The notes: generated by a model not told the origin, from the letters alone. Counted from the stretch's first letter, positions 1-9,162 are shown. The stretch: DNA of 49,363 nt from Rickettsia typhi (GCA_945862455.1 CAMAXU010000011.1:1-49363), one strand, 5' to 3'. Program-made: numbers and translations.

Positions 1-2
1 AT

Positions 3-125
3 CTAGAAGGGATGTTTGGACACATCAAAGAGAGGGTAAAAATTCACCGAGGATTGGATAAAAATCGGAAGAAAAAAGCGGTGAAATTTCTGCTGAAAAA
101 CTGGGGGCGAAAAGTGGGTTTTTAG
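3..125 (+). pseudogene. 3' end of a transposase-like ORF (cut by window edge)
   Basis: An open frame runs from the window edge to a TAG at 123-125 and encodes about 40 residues beginning LEGMFGHIKERVKIHRGLDK and ending in a basic stretch. A small hydrophobic/aromatic block, then a basic block, then H-R/H-G-L is what the last part of several transposase families looks like (an E..F..IK..L..HRGL pattern), and the debris around it fits that. The family cannot be decided from 40 residues and the 5' part lies outside the window, so it is not clear whether the whole gene is intact. A terminator hairpin overlaps its stop codon. Confidence 0.4.
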
Positions 126-139
126 CCCCCCATTTTTTT
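103..139 (+). terminator. Intrinsic terminator overlapping the transposase-like stop codon
   Basis: GGGGGC (103-108) pairs with GCCCCC (125-130), with an inner AAAA/TTTT pairing possible, and seven T follow at 133-139. It sits exactly at the 3' end of the transposase-like frame, as expected for a rho-independent terminator reading rightwards. Confidence 0.65.
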
Positions 140-214
140 AATTATGCCCCAAATTAACAATTGATTAAATTATATAAATTCGCGTCAATTCAGCTAAGGC
201 GATTTTTAACTATC

Positions 215-461
215 CTCTTTCTTTAAAAACCGGTGGTCAAAAAATGATCGCCGGTTTTTTTGGGATTGCAATTTACCATAATTGCCTCAATACCAACTGC
301 CTTAAAAGCAAAAGCGGCGTGAAAGCAGGTATAATAAATTTAATTCCTTGTCCAATGCGGTTTGGACCTGATCCAAGAATAATAACTTTTTTTCTATTGG
401 GAGTGGAAGAGACGAGATCTTCCAAACAAACCATTTCAATTTGTTTTGGTTCAAATGACAT
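215..461 (-). pseudogene. carB: Frameshifted carB fragment (carbamoyl-phosphate synthase large subunit)
   Basis: On the minus strand from 461 the translation contains KKVIILGSGPNRIGQGIKF, the start of the second ATP-grasp half of CarB (family pattern K(I/V)(M/I)(V/I)LG.GPNRIGQGIEFDYCCVHA). After IKF the reading frame is lost. In a neighbouring frame the protein continues as HAAFAFKAVGIEAIMVNCNP, again the CarB sequence. The junction fits loss of about two bases from an aaatttgattat-like stretch. Both flanks of the roughly 1070-residue protein are missing, so this is a relic of about 65 residues. It ends at a strong hairpin (225-259). A complete carB is presumably elsewhere in the genome. Confidence 0.8.
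225..261. terminator. Bidirectional terminator-like hairpin
   Basis: AAAAACCGGTGGTC (225-238) pairs with GATCGCCGGTTTT (246-258 and onwards) around a short A-rich loop, with one or two mismatches. It is followed by a T-run on the plus strand (255-261) and, read on the minus strand, by TTTTT as well. It lies just past the end of the carB relic and would stop transcription from either side. Confidence 0.6.
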
Positions 462-661
462 TTTTCTGATGAATTCTTGTTAAAAATAAGATCAATTCAC
501 AAAAGACGAATCAGCCAAGAGAGCTAGAAAACAGAAGCTTTAAAGAGTTTTAATAACAAGAAAATGATGCGAAAAATTACAAAAATTTATATGAGGTTTT
601 TGGGTGGATTTGCGACAGGCTCATAATATTCAAGGGTGAATGCAAATCCTAAAATTAATTC

Positions 662-3600
662 CTATCCCCTCTTAAGCAGTTTAAAATCTTTGATAAGCTG
701 AAATGATTCGATTGGTTTAAAGCTTTGATTTGGATTCCCTTTTTTATCTTTTTCACCGTATTTTTCGCGCTTCATTTCACTCACTTCGTAAAAATCACCG
801 TTTTCTTCAGTAATTTTCAAAGCCGCTTTTAGCTCTTTATTCTCCTCCTTATCCATTAGCTTTTTGCTAATTTTACACTTCGAAAAATATTTTTGATCAA
901 TACTACTTTTATCCGTTGGAAGGACACAGTTTTCATCAAAAATGCAATTTACAAATACTGTGCGGAAAGTTCCGCTAAGATCAACGCTCTTAAAATGAGT
1001 TCTAACACATCTGCTGTTCCAAACTTTTTGAGATTGTTTTTTCCATTGATCGGAATTTTTTTGTCCCCAATCTTTTTCAACAGTGTGTTCTGAATTATTA
1101 TCCAATTTATTCTTGGCATCGATCGCTTTATTCAAAACGCCCTTTGCTGCGTATTTTAGGATCGATTCTTCTTCTGTTGGATTTTTTTTTGACCATTTCT
1201 TTCTCATTTCCTCTACGAGTTTTTTGTTATTCCCCACAAATTTTCTTATCGCCACATCTTCTGCTGATAAATTTTCACCACCCTGCTCTGGATTCACGAA
1301 AATTTTTTCTTCGATTTGATCGACTTTCAGAATCTGCAACTCTTCAAGTTTACTCTGTAATAGAGCACTAATAGTTTCCTTATTTTCTTGATATTGATCT
1401 TCATTTATTTCTGCAAAAACTTTGTATCCCGATGATGAAGGAAATGTCAACGCGCCACTCACTGCTTCCTGAGATAAATTAAAATCATTTTCGGCGCGCT
1501 CCCGTGCTTGTTTCACAGTTGATTCCTTCATCTTTTGCGATGCCAATATCTTAATAACCATATCAATATCACCTCTTGCCACAGCAAGATCTAATGGCGT
1601 GCAATTCTTTAGTTTAAGATCATTATGAGTATTTTCAGATTGCGTATTGATAATATTCGGATCAGCTCCAAGATCTATTAATTTACTTACCAACTGTAAA
1701 TTTGATGTTTCGAGCTTAAGACCCAAACCGTCACGATCGGAGTATCCTTTCGCAACAGCAATATGAAGCGCAGTATTGTTGAAAAAACCTGAAGCTTGAG
1801 AATCGAGGCCAATATCTAAAGAATGTTGATTAGAAAAATCCAAAAAATCACTGACGAAATCATTGTAACCCATCGCAATTTCCCACATCAAGTAGGTGTT
1901 TTTAGTATCACCTTGATAATTTTTGAAATGATCTGGGTCATACGGTTTGCCATTCATTGGATCGCTGATGTTATTTCCTCCGGGGTTTATGACTTGTAGT
2001 TTTTTGTTTTCAATTAGTTTCTGATGATGTTCGAGTATTTTTTTAAATTCTTTTGCCTGAATTGATTTTTGCTCATCTTTGTCAGGGGATTTTAATAAAT
2101 CTACCTCAGTTTTCTCTAGCGTTTTGTCATCGAGATAAGACCCCTCAGGCTCCTCAAATGATGATCTGGTGATCACTTCCTTAATATCGTTACTTAGCTT
2201 TAATAAATTTCGCGACGCCCCTTTTGCAGGAGAAATCTCTCTTGCAAAATCACCATCCAATATACCTTGCTCTTCCTTGGTAAGAATAATCTTATCATTG
2301 AGAAGAGACGAGCAAGATGCCATCAAAGCTGCGGTAGCATTAGCCCAACACATATTGCCAGTAAGGTTATTAGCTCCAACTTGCGCTTCTGGCAACTTAG
2401 TTCCTTCAACTGAATATTTGACTATGTAGGAATCTTTCTGAGCTTGAATTAATTCACTTTCTTCAGTCGGACCAGATCTGTTTTTATCGTCGTAACAATA
2501 CCAATTATTATCACTCTCTTTAACATAAGAAATATAATGCCCACCTTGCAAATAACCATTATGTTGAATGAAAGCAGTAGGATAAAAAGTTTTGGTATCT
2601 CCCTCACCACCACCATCTACTGAAAAGATAATCGGATCTAGCGATACTTCATTCTCAAGCTTATAACCTTGACCCTCTTGCGTGAAAGCAAAACGCTTGG
2701 AGCTAACAACTATTTCACTGACATCGCTACTAACAAAAGCCTTGATTTGACTTTGAGTTTTAAATTTCTTTTTGCCTTCTTCCGTATCAAATACAACATC
2801 AGCCGATTTCAGATATTTTTCCAAATCTCCGCTTTCAACATGAGATTTGTAGAATTCCTCAAAATCAACTTTTGGTCCTGTCCTGTTATATTTGCTTTGT
2901 AACTCTTTTCTATATCGATCTTCATTAAGTTCCTCGCCCAAAATTTCAGCTTTTTGATGAGCATTGATTGTTTCTTGGAAACTAGTTTTTTCAAATACCC
3001 TCTTACCATCTTTAATTATAGCCTCTGGTAACTCGGTTTGAAGAGTAGTGGCAGGATCGTTTTTTACTGAGCGATATTCTTCATAATCAACAGCAATACT
3101 TGTCTTCTCCAACCTAAATGGCGGATTTTCGTACAAAGCATCACAAAGTAGATTCACAAATTCTGAGGCATCTTCGTGCCCATCACCAATAACTAAGTGT
3201 CCTGGATTATCCGAAGCGCCTAAATAAACCGCTAGATTTCTGAGTGTTTTTATCTTGTAAGCTTTTTCTTTTAAGTTATTCGATTTCTCTTTATCGGTGC
3301 TGCCTTCCTTAATTTTTTGAATCTCTTGCAGCTGATATTTAATTAATTTCTTCGCGAGATTTTTATGAGGATCGACAAGCTCAGCATGTCGCGTCAAAAG
3401 ATATGAAACGTTAGTAAGAGCATCAATATTCGGTGTTCCTTTTTTAAAAGATGCATTTTTAAACGATACCTCTCCTTCTCTTTCTTCGAAAAAAACTTCT
3501 TGAACCGAATCTGAAACACGATTTCTTTTAAAATCTCTCTGCAAAAAAGACGCATCAGCATCGCCTCTTCCCCCATCAAGAAGAGTGATACTTTCTTGAA

Positions 3601-6600
3601 CATCGCGAAGTAAATTATTAGCTTGTTCTGCTGAAGTAATATTTTCCGTCAAAATTTTCGCGACATCATTTTTTAATCCGTCTTCTCTTTTAGCAATATA
3701 TCCATATTTCTTCATCCACTCCTTCTCACTATAAAGATGTTTTGGCTGTTTTATTTTAATTGTTTGAGTTTCTTGTTCAGTTGATTCAGAAGTGACTTTT
3801 ATAGTAGAAGATTCTCCACCAACTTCACTCACAGTTCCATCTGTCGAAACCACAAACAATTTATCTAAAAATTGCGGATTAATTTCCGGGTTCATTGAAA
3901 TAGCAATGCTGCTACAGCAAGCAGCAGCTGGGTCGCCAGATGCAGAAAGCAGACCATCCCAATATTCATTTCCCACGTAAGACCCGCCATCCCAAGCGAA
4001 GTTTACGCACAAAACAGTTTCCAAAGCAGTTTCTTTGTCGCCGGATTTTTTTTCATCTTCTGTCAACTCATCTGAAAATTTTGCGCCAGAACTAACTATT
4101 TTTACGTCATCAAATGGCTTTTCTTTATCGGGAGGGTTTTCGGTAAATGCTGTGTAATAAGCAGTACCTACAAACTCACAAAACTCAATCGCAGAAATTT
4201 GTGATTTTTGTTTTAACTCATCAAATGCCTTTCTAACAGCTTTTCCGATAGCAGATTTAACCTTAGCCCCCTGATTATTAGCCCAAACCCCATCACCACA
4301 TCCAGTAATTCTGATGTGAGCTTTTTTCTCATCCTGTTGTGCATTCGCAATCGATTCGGCGAGAAATTTTTTGTAAGAAATATAGAGGCGCTGCTTTGCA
4401 ACTTCATCGTTAAAAGCAACACCTGCCTCCGTTGAAGAACCTCCTTTTTGCTGAGAATTTTGTTTATAAAATTGATCCCAGATTAATTGGTGACCCTCGA
4501 CAAAATCAATTTTAACATTTCTCATTCTGGCGAAGTCGCCTTTTTCATTAGTTCCTTTAGATGAATTGTATTGTTGAATCGCTTTTTCGCGCTCACCTTC
4601 AATAACGTGAAGCCTTTCCATCGCTGGATCTGGGGTTTCAAGCCTCATGCCCACAATTGCAGAGATGTAGCCAAATTTTTCATGAGCGCCACTGACATAT
4701 CCATTTCCAGAATTACCAGCATTAGCCACTTGATCATCGACTCTTTTTTTTCCTTGATTACTTTTTTTTCCTTGATTACCTCTACCACCATCATTAATAA
4801 ATTGAGTCGCACCAAAAACTTGCAGCATGGCACCGAATTCTATTTCGGAATAACCAACATACTCTGGTAAATTAAGATCACCATTGATGTAGCGAGGAAA
4901 GTCAACGCGATCAGTAATAGCATCATTAGAACCGTAAAATGCTTTAGGCCTTTTTTCGATCAATCTTTTGTAAAAGGCGCGGATATTTTCTGGTGTGATT
5001 TTTGTGGCAACGAAATTGATTTTCTTTTCATTGATTTTCTTTTCATTGATTTTCTTTTCAAGTAATCCTTCTTCGTAACCTTGTAGGTAATTGTGCGGCA
5101 AAATCCCTTGCTTCTTGTAAACTTCTTTTTGCGAAATTTCTTTTAAATTAACTCCCCTTCCCGCCTCTCCTTCTGTAATTGCCACAAGTGCTATAAATCT
5201 TTTTGCATGTTCTATTTCTTCTTGCGTAACTGTGATTCTGGTTCCTTCTAAAATTTTTCTTTTATGATTCTCTTTTAATTTTTCAAATTCTTCAGCTGCG
5301 TTTTTTTGTGGGAAAGTTTCGAGATCAATAATGGGAAGTACTTTGGTTATTTCACTTGCAACATTTTCATCTTTTCTTTCTTCTGAAGATTTTAGTTCAT
5401 TTATACGATCATTTATTGTTTTCTCCTGGTTTTGCATCTTTATATCAACGAAACTTTGTTCTTCTTTCTGCGAGCTATGAATATCATTCAACTGACTACT
5501 AATATCATGCAACTTAGTATCAATATCACGCAGAATAGAATCACCGTTTTTAGCTTTAACAAATGTATTTCTAAATTCTTGCAATATTGAATCAACACTT
5601 GACTTTTCAACTCCAAGCAAAGTGTAGAATTTATTTATTTCTGCACAATTTCCTGAATGTTGAATAGCCATTTTTCTGCTGTACTCATCAACCTTTTTAT
5701 CAAATGGGTTTTGATTTTCATCTAAAGGCTCTATCACATCGTGCCATTTTTTCCACTCAGGATCACCACCACTTGAAGTAACTGATGTCACTGCCGGATC
5801 ATTTGGATTACTACCCGCCAAAAACTCTTGAGTTGGTTCGTAGAGTTTGGACATTCTTTCAGCCACTATTCTTTCTTTGATATCTTCTGCAATTGATTTT
5901 TGACGTGGCTCAATTTTAACAGTGTAAGGAATCCAAGCCTGACCAGAGGTTTGCCTTCCTTCATTATTAATTGATTGTTTTTTATCCCAATGCAATCCAG
6001 CACCTCCATTATACTCTGTGCGATAATAGTCATATTTAGCACTCTGTAAAACCTCAATACATTCATCAATTTCTTCTTTATTCGGTTGAGGAGATATGAA
6101 TTTACCAGATTCATCAACAGCAAAAAATGTCTCGACTCCATAATCTTCTTTTTTAATCCAAAAATCTTTATCAGGAATTTTCCAAAGAAGAACTTCGGCA
6201 CCTTTTACATCTGAGCTACAATCTTTCCCCAGCAAAAATTCATTATCGACAAATCGCTTGGTTTCTATCTCATGACCATTTGCAGTTTTAGCTTTCCACC
6301 AATATTCGACAGTATAGCTATGTAATCGCATTCCACCACCTTCAATCAAAATTCGATTTGTTTCTGGGATTAAAACACCACTGCCAGTTTCAGTTTCAGT
6401 TTTACCTACTACCATTCTTGGAACTACTTTCCATTTATGGCGGTCTGTATCAGCTTCAATCAAAACAGTATTTATATGAAAATCACTGAAGCCCGGAGCC
6501 GAACGCTTTTTAGAACTACAACGACCAACCCCATCAACTTGACAATCAGCATCATATTTTGCCGCCGATTCAATTGAATCTTTGTTTGATTTAGCGCCTG

Positions 6601-8152
6601 TTGCATATAATCCACATTGATTACCGCCAATCACATTTAAAAAATTAGCATCTGCCTTCAGCCCAGTAAAAGATGCCGATCCATAATTAGCTTTATCGTA
6701 GCCAAATAGCCATCCCGATCTTTTATTAAGCTCACTTATTTCTGAATCGCTGAGTTTCTGATAATTTAGGGCAATATAGGCATCCAGCATAGCTTTATAA
6801 GCACTGAGCGAGTCATGCGGGAAAACACCATTTTTTTCTCCAATAGATATTTCATGGGTGAGAGTTACTCTTTCTCTTATTGCGAAATTTCTCAAAATTT
6901 CTCTTGCATCATTAAGTAGTTTTATTTGCTGCTCAAGAAGTGAAGTTAAAGTGCCAGTATTTAAAAACTTTTTTTGATAATCTTTGTAAGCCTTATCGAT
7001 CTTTTCTAAGTATTCTGGCGTAACAGCAACCGCATGTTTTTCACCAGAGACGTTATCCGTAAATACAGGTTCCCTATTAAACCTAGTCGAAGTAAGAGAT
7101 TTTATTTTAAAAAAACTAGCAAACCTATTGGCTTCATTAAATTTGTTTTTCTCATTACCATCGGATTCAAAGCAGTAATTAACTACTGGGATTTTTTTTC
7201 TTTGTCCATCATATAAAGCAATCTTTCCAGTTGCTTCAGCTGACGTATTTTCATTCTTCTCAATCACGCCCCACTTCTGTTTTAACCATTGATCAAAAGA
7301 CAAGGGTTCTGACTTAGCTCTAGTTTGCGCTCGAAAAGCTTTTAGAATTAATTCAAGAGTTTCAATTTTTTCCAACGATTTCAAATGATCTGGATTGAGC
7401 AATTGAGCGTATTGATGCGATTTGTATAAAGACTTTCGATTGAAATCACCGGAAACATATTTTGATTTTTTATCTGCGCTTAATTTTGAATTATATTCTC
7501 TATCTTGTTCCAACACCATCTTTGGTAATGTAACTGTTGCAGTATTTTGCGACAAGGCTACTAAAAACAGATTATCTTCAAGGCAATTTCTTATAATATC
7601 TAAGGCAAATGTACCACAACCATGATGGCTTTTTTGAACATCTGGATAGTTTGTAACCTTATTAATTACTATATTATGGTCTTCAGAATTTTCTCGTAAA
7701 TGATTTTCAAAATCCAAAATCTTAATAGTTGATGATTTATCTTTCTGAATCAAAAATGGAATGGTATGAATCGAGTTTCCATTCTTACCAGTAATACAAA
7801 ATAACATCCCTTGCGTTTTGCCATCGCCCAAATCATCAACAACTTTTTTTAGCTCTTTTTTTAGCTCTTCTAGGTAATCAGGATGATCCCTTCTATTAAA
7901 AGAAAATTCCTCTGATTCAGTCTTGAATTCTACAACAGAAATTGAGGAGGTTTGTGGCTTATCTGTGCGTGTTTGATATAGATTCGCTAATTTCCTTAGT
8001 CCTTCGGGACGCAGCCTTACATATTCTAGCTTCTCTTTTTCATTAAACCAAATTTCATAATCTTCACCGTATTTCGTCTGAGTATTTTTTGCAGAGTCTC
8101 TTTCAAAATAGGTGTAGTTAGTATTTACAGATGATAATTGATTTTTTGACAT
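662..8152 (-). CDS. Giant multidomain effector-like protein (YopJ-like, permuted USP-like, ankyrin)
   Basis: The protein has 2496 residues and no signal peptide or membrane segment. Residues about 115-200 resemble the YopJ/CE-clan site: His129 (SIHTIP), Glu149 (DFEN), and Gln173 five residues before Cys179 (QKSHHGCGTF). About 865-940 is charged and coiled-coil-like. About 1060-1075 holds three NEKKI repeats. Around 1395-1425 is a distinctive ASGDPAAACCSS block that I cannot assign. About 1655-1950 is ubiquitin-specific-protease-like: DASEF (1661-1665), then a GGHYISYV His box (His1872) with WYCYDD (Asp1889), then GNMCWANA (Cys1935), which looks like a Cys box placed after the His box. Two ankyrin repeats follow (about 2115-2205), and a pentapeptide-like stretch lies near 2380-2405. 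Such domains are typical of host-directed effectors. A VirD4 coupling protein is encoded in the window, but secretion is unproven. The start is ATG at 8152 without a clear ribosome binding site. Function as a whole is inference. Confidence 0.85.
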   Translation of the reverse strand: MSKNQLSSVNTNYTYFERDSAKNTQTKYGEDYEIWFNEKEKLEYVRLRPEGLRKLANLYQTRTDKPQTSSISVVEFKTESEEFSFNRRDHPDYLEELKKELKKVVDDLGDGKTQGMLFCITGKNGNSIHTIPFLIQKDKSSTIKILDFENHLRENSEDHNIVINKVTNYPDVQKSHHGCGTFALDIIRNCLEDNLFLVALSQNTATVTLPKMVLEQDREYNSKLSADKKSKYVSGDFNRKSLYKSHQYAQLLNPDHLKSLEKIETLELILKAFRAQTRAKSEPLSFDQWLKQKWGVIEKNENTSAEATGKIALYDGQRKKIPVVNYCFESDGNEKNKFNEANRFASFFKIKSLTSTRFNREPVFTDNVSGEKHAVAVTPEYLEKIDKAYKDYQKKFLNTGTLTSLLEQQIKLLNDAREILRNFAIRERVTLTHEISIGEKNGVFPHDSLSAYKAMLDAYIALNYQKLSDSEISELNKRSGWLFGYDKANYGSASFTGLKADANFLNVIGGNQCGLYATGAKSNKDSIESAAKYDADCQVDGVGRCSSKKRSAPGFSDFHINTVLIEADTDRHKWKVVPRMVVGKTETETGSGVLIPETNRILIEGGGMRLHSYTVEYWWKAKTANGHEIETKRFVDNEFLLGKDCSSDVKGAEVLLWKIPDKDFWIKKEDYGVETFFAVDESGKFISPQPNKEEIDECIEVLQSAKYDYYRTEYNGGAGLHWDKKQSINNEGRQTSGQAWIPYTVKIEPRQKSIAEDIKERIVAERMSKLYEPTQEFLAGSNPNDPAVTSVTSSGGDPEWKKWHDVIEPLDENQNPFDKKVDEYSRKMAIQHSGNCAEINKFYTLLGVEKSSVDSILQEFRNTFVKAKNGDSILRDIDTKLHDISSQLNDIHSSQKEEQSFVDIKMQNQEKTINDRINELKSSEERKDENVASEITKVLPIIDLETFPQKNAAEEFEKLKENHKRKILEGTRITVTQEEIEHAKRFIALVAITEGEAGRGVNLKEISQKEVYKKQGILPHNYLQGYEEGLLEKKINEKKINEKKINFVATKITPENIRAFYKRLIEKRPKAFYGSNDAITDRVDFPRYINGDLNLPEYVGYSEIEFGAMLQVFGATQFINDGGRGNQGKKSNQGKKRVDDQVANAGNSGNGYVSGAHEKFGYISAIVGMRLETPDPAMERLHVIEGEREKAIQQYNSSKGTNEKGDFARMRNVKIDFVEGHQLIWDQFYKQNSQQKGGSSTEAGVAFNDEVAKQRLYISYKKFLAESIANAQQDEKKAHIRITGCGDGVWANNQGAKVKSAIGKAVRKAFDELKQKSQISAIEFCEFVGTAYYTAFTENPPDKEKPFDDVKIVSSGAKFSDELTEDEKKSGDKETALETVLCVNFAWDGGSYVGNEYWDGLLSASGDPAAACCSSIAISMNPEINPQFLDKLFVVSTDGTVSEVGGESSTIKVTSESTEQETQTIKIKQPKHLYSEKEWMKKYGYIAKREDGLKNDVAKILTENITSAEQANNLLRDVQESITLLDGGRGDADASFLQRDFKRNRVSDSVQEVFFEEREGEVSFKNASFKKGTPNIDALTNVSYLLTRHAELVDPHKNLAKKLIKYQLQEIQKIKEGSTDKEKSNNLKEKAYKIKTLRNLAVYLGASDNPGHLVIGDGHEDASEFVNLLCDALYENPPFRLEKTSIAVDYEEYRSVKNDPATTLQTELPEAIIKDGKRVFEKTSFQETINAHQKAEILGEELNEDRYRKELQSKYNRTGPKVDFEEFYKSHVESGDLEKYLKSADVVFDTEEGKKKFKTQSQIKAFVSSDVSEIVVSSKRFAFTQEGQGYKLENEVSLDPIIFSVDGGGEGDTKTFYPTAFIQHNGYLQGGHYISYVKESDNNWYCYDDKNRSGPTEESELIQAQKDSYIVKYSVEGTKLPEAQVGANNLTGNMCWANATAALMASCSSLLNDKIILTKEEQGILDGDFAREISPAKGASRNLLKLSNDIKEVITRSSFEEPEGSYLDDKTLEKTEVDLLKSPDKDEQKSIQAKEFKKILEHHQKLIENKKLQVINPGGNNISDPMNGKPYDPDHFKNYQGDTKNTYLMWEIAMGYNDFVSDFLDFSNQHSLDIGLDSQASGFFNNTALHIAVAKGYSDRDGLGLKLETSNLQLVSKLIDLGADPNIINTQSENTHNDLKLKNCTPLDLAVARGDIDMVIKILASQKMKESTVKQARERAENDFNLSQEAVSGALTFPSSSGYKVFAEINEDQYQENKETISALLQSKLEELQILKVDQIEEKIFVNPEQGGENLSAEDVAIRKFVGNNKKLVEEMRKKWSKKNPTEEESILKYAAKGVLNKAIDAKNKLDNNSEHTVEKDWGQKNSDQWKKQSQKVWNSRCVRTHFKSVDLSGTFRTVFVNCIFDENCVLPTDKSSIDQKYFSKCKISKKLMDKEENKELKAALKITEENGDFYEVSEMKREKYGEKDKKGNPNQSFKPIESFQLIKDFKLLKRG
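5015..5059 (-). repeat. Three perfect 15-bp tandem repeats inside the giant gene
   Basis: The unit attgattttcttttc occurs three times without mismatch at 5015-5029, 5030-5044 and 5045-5059. It is in frame and encodes the NEKKI repeats of the giant protein. Perfect identity suggests recent slippage and likely length variation between strains. Confidence 0.9.
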
Positions 8153-8170
8153 ATTTTTTTACTACAGATT

Positions 8171-8176
8171 ATTATA
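8171..8176 (-). promoter_or_regulatory. Possible -10 element of the giant gene
   Basis: The minus strand reads TATAAT at 8176-8171, about 19 bases before the ATG at 8152. No good -35 hexamer stands at the usual spacing, and the surroundings are AT-rich, so this may be chance. Confidence 0.3.
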
Positions 8177-8255
8177 ACTGATTTTTTCATAAAATATTTG
8201 TGTAGAATATTTATAAGTAAAGATTCGACAGGTTAAAAAAATCCCATTTTTTTAA

Positions 8256-9020
8256 TTATGATTCAAATGAAGTTAAAGACTTTACCGGAAAATGATTCCT
8301 CTCCGGCTTGGCTTCCGCTACATTTTTTTTCTTACGTCTTCTTCTTCTATCTCTTTTAACTTTTCTCACCTTGGTTGAATCCATAACCAAACGATGTTTA
8401 ATATGTGCATCAACAATTGATTCAAACTCTTTCATGTGATCTTTGAAAAAGTGATCTGCGCCGTGAACTGATTGGTAAATAATTTCTGCGCCTTCTCTTG
8501 CTGATAATTTTTCTGCTAATTTTGCTGAATCTGCTTCTTTAGTGATTTCATCTTTTCCACCCTGAACAATCAAACCAGCTGAAGTGCAAGGAACAATAAA
8601 ATTAAAATCATATTTCGTTGCGGGTGGCGCAACCAAAATATAATTTTCTAATTCTGGTCTTCTCATTACAGTTTGAAGTGTAATCCAAGCACCAAATGAA
8701 AAGCCTGCAATCCAATATTCTGTTGCTTCCATGTTTTGATCATGAAGCCAGTTCATAACAGCTGTAGCATCTAAAAGTTCGCCAGCACCATTGTCAAACT
8801 TACCTTGCGATTTACCAACGCCGCGAAAATTAATACGCAAAGCTGAAAAGCCGTTATTTACGAATGCTTTGTAAAGATTGTAGGTAACTTTGTTGTTCAT
8901 GGTTCCGCCATAAAGCGGATGTGGATGTAAAACTAAAACTACAGGTGCTTTAGGATTGGGATTTTGATGATAGCGACCCTCGATTCTTCCAGCTGGGCCA
9001 TTGATGATTACTTCAGGCAT
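8256..9020 (-). CDS. Alpha/beta hydrolase (COG2945-like)
   Basis: The 254 residues have the serine-hydrolase layout: an HPHPLYGGTMNNKV oxyanion region near residues 32-45, a nucleophile elbow GFSFGA near 105-110, an acid in GGKDEI near 155-160 and a histidine in GADHFF near 188-193. The N-terminal two thirds match the short alpha/beta hydrolases common in proteobacteria (a COG2945-type fold with HPHP..GG). The substrate is unknown. The last 40 residues are a very basic tail (RRRRRKKK), unusual for the family and possibly an RNA- or membrane-contacting extension. It stands alone on the minus strand between the giant gene and a small conserved-looking gene. Confidence 0.8.
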   Translation of the reverse strand: MPEVIINGPAGRIEGRYHQNPNPKAPVVLVLHPHPLYGGTMNNKVTYNLYKAFVNNGFSALRINFRGVGKSQGKFDNGAGELLDATAVMNWLHDQNMEATEYWIAGFSFGAWITLQTVMRRPELENYILVAPPATKYDFNFIVPCTSAGLIVQGGKDEITKEADSAKLAEKLSAREGAEIIYQSVHGADHFFKDHMKEFESIVDAHIKHRLVMDSTKVRKVKRDRRRRRKKKNVAEAKPERNHFPVKSLTSFES

Positions 9021-9162
9021 TTTCGAATTAACAATTAACAGTTACCGGCTAATGATTTTTAACCAGCTCTTCTTCATTAATTTGACTGAAAAATCTTGCT
9101 CAAATTTGAGTAAAGCAAGATTTCAAAATCAAACGACTCTAAAAAATTTAAAGTCGAATAGA

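Noticed and set aside
5015..5059. CRISPR-like array
   Set aside because: The repeats are 15 bp, directly adjacent, without spacers and in frame in a coding sequence.
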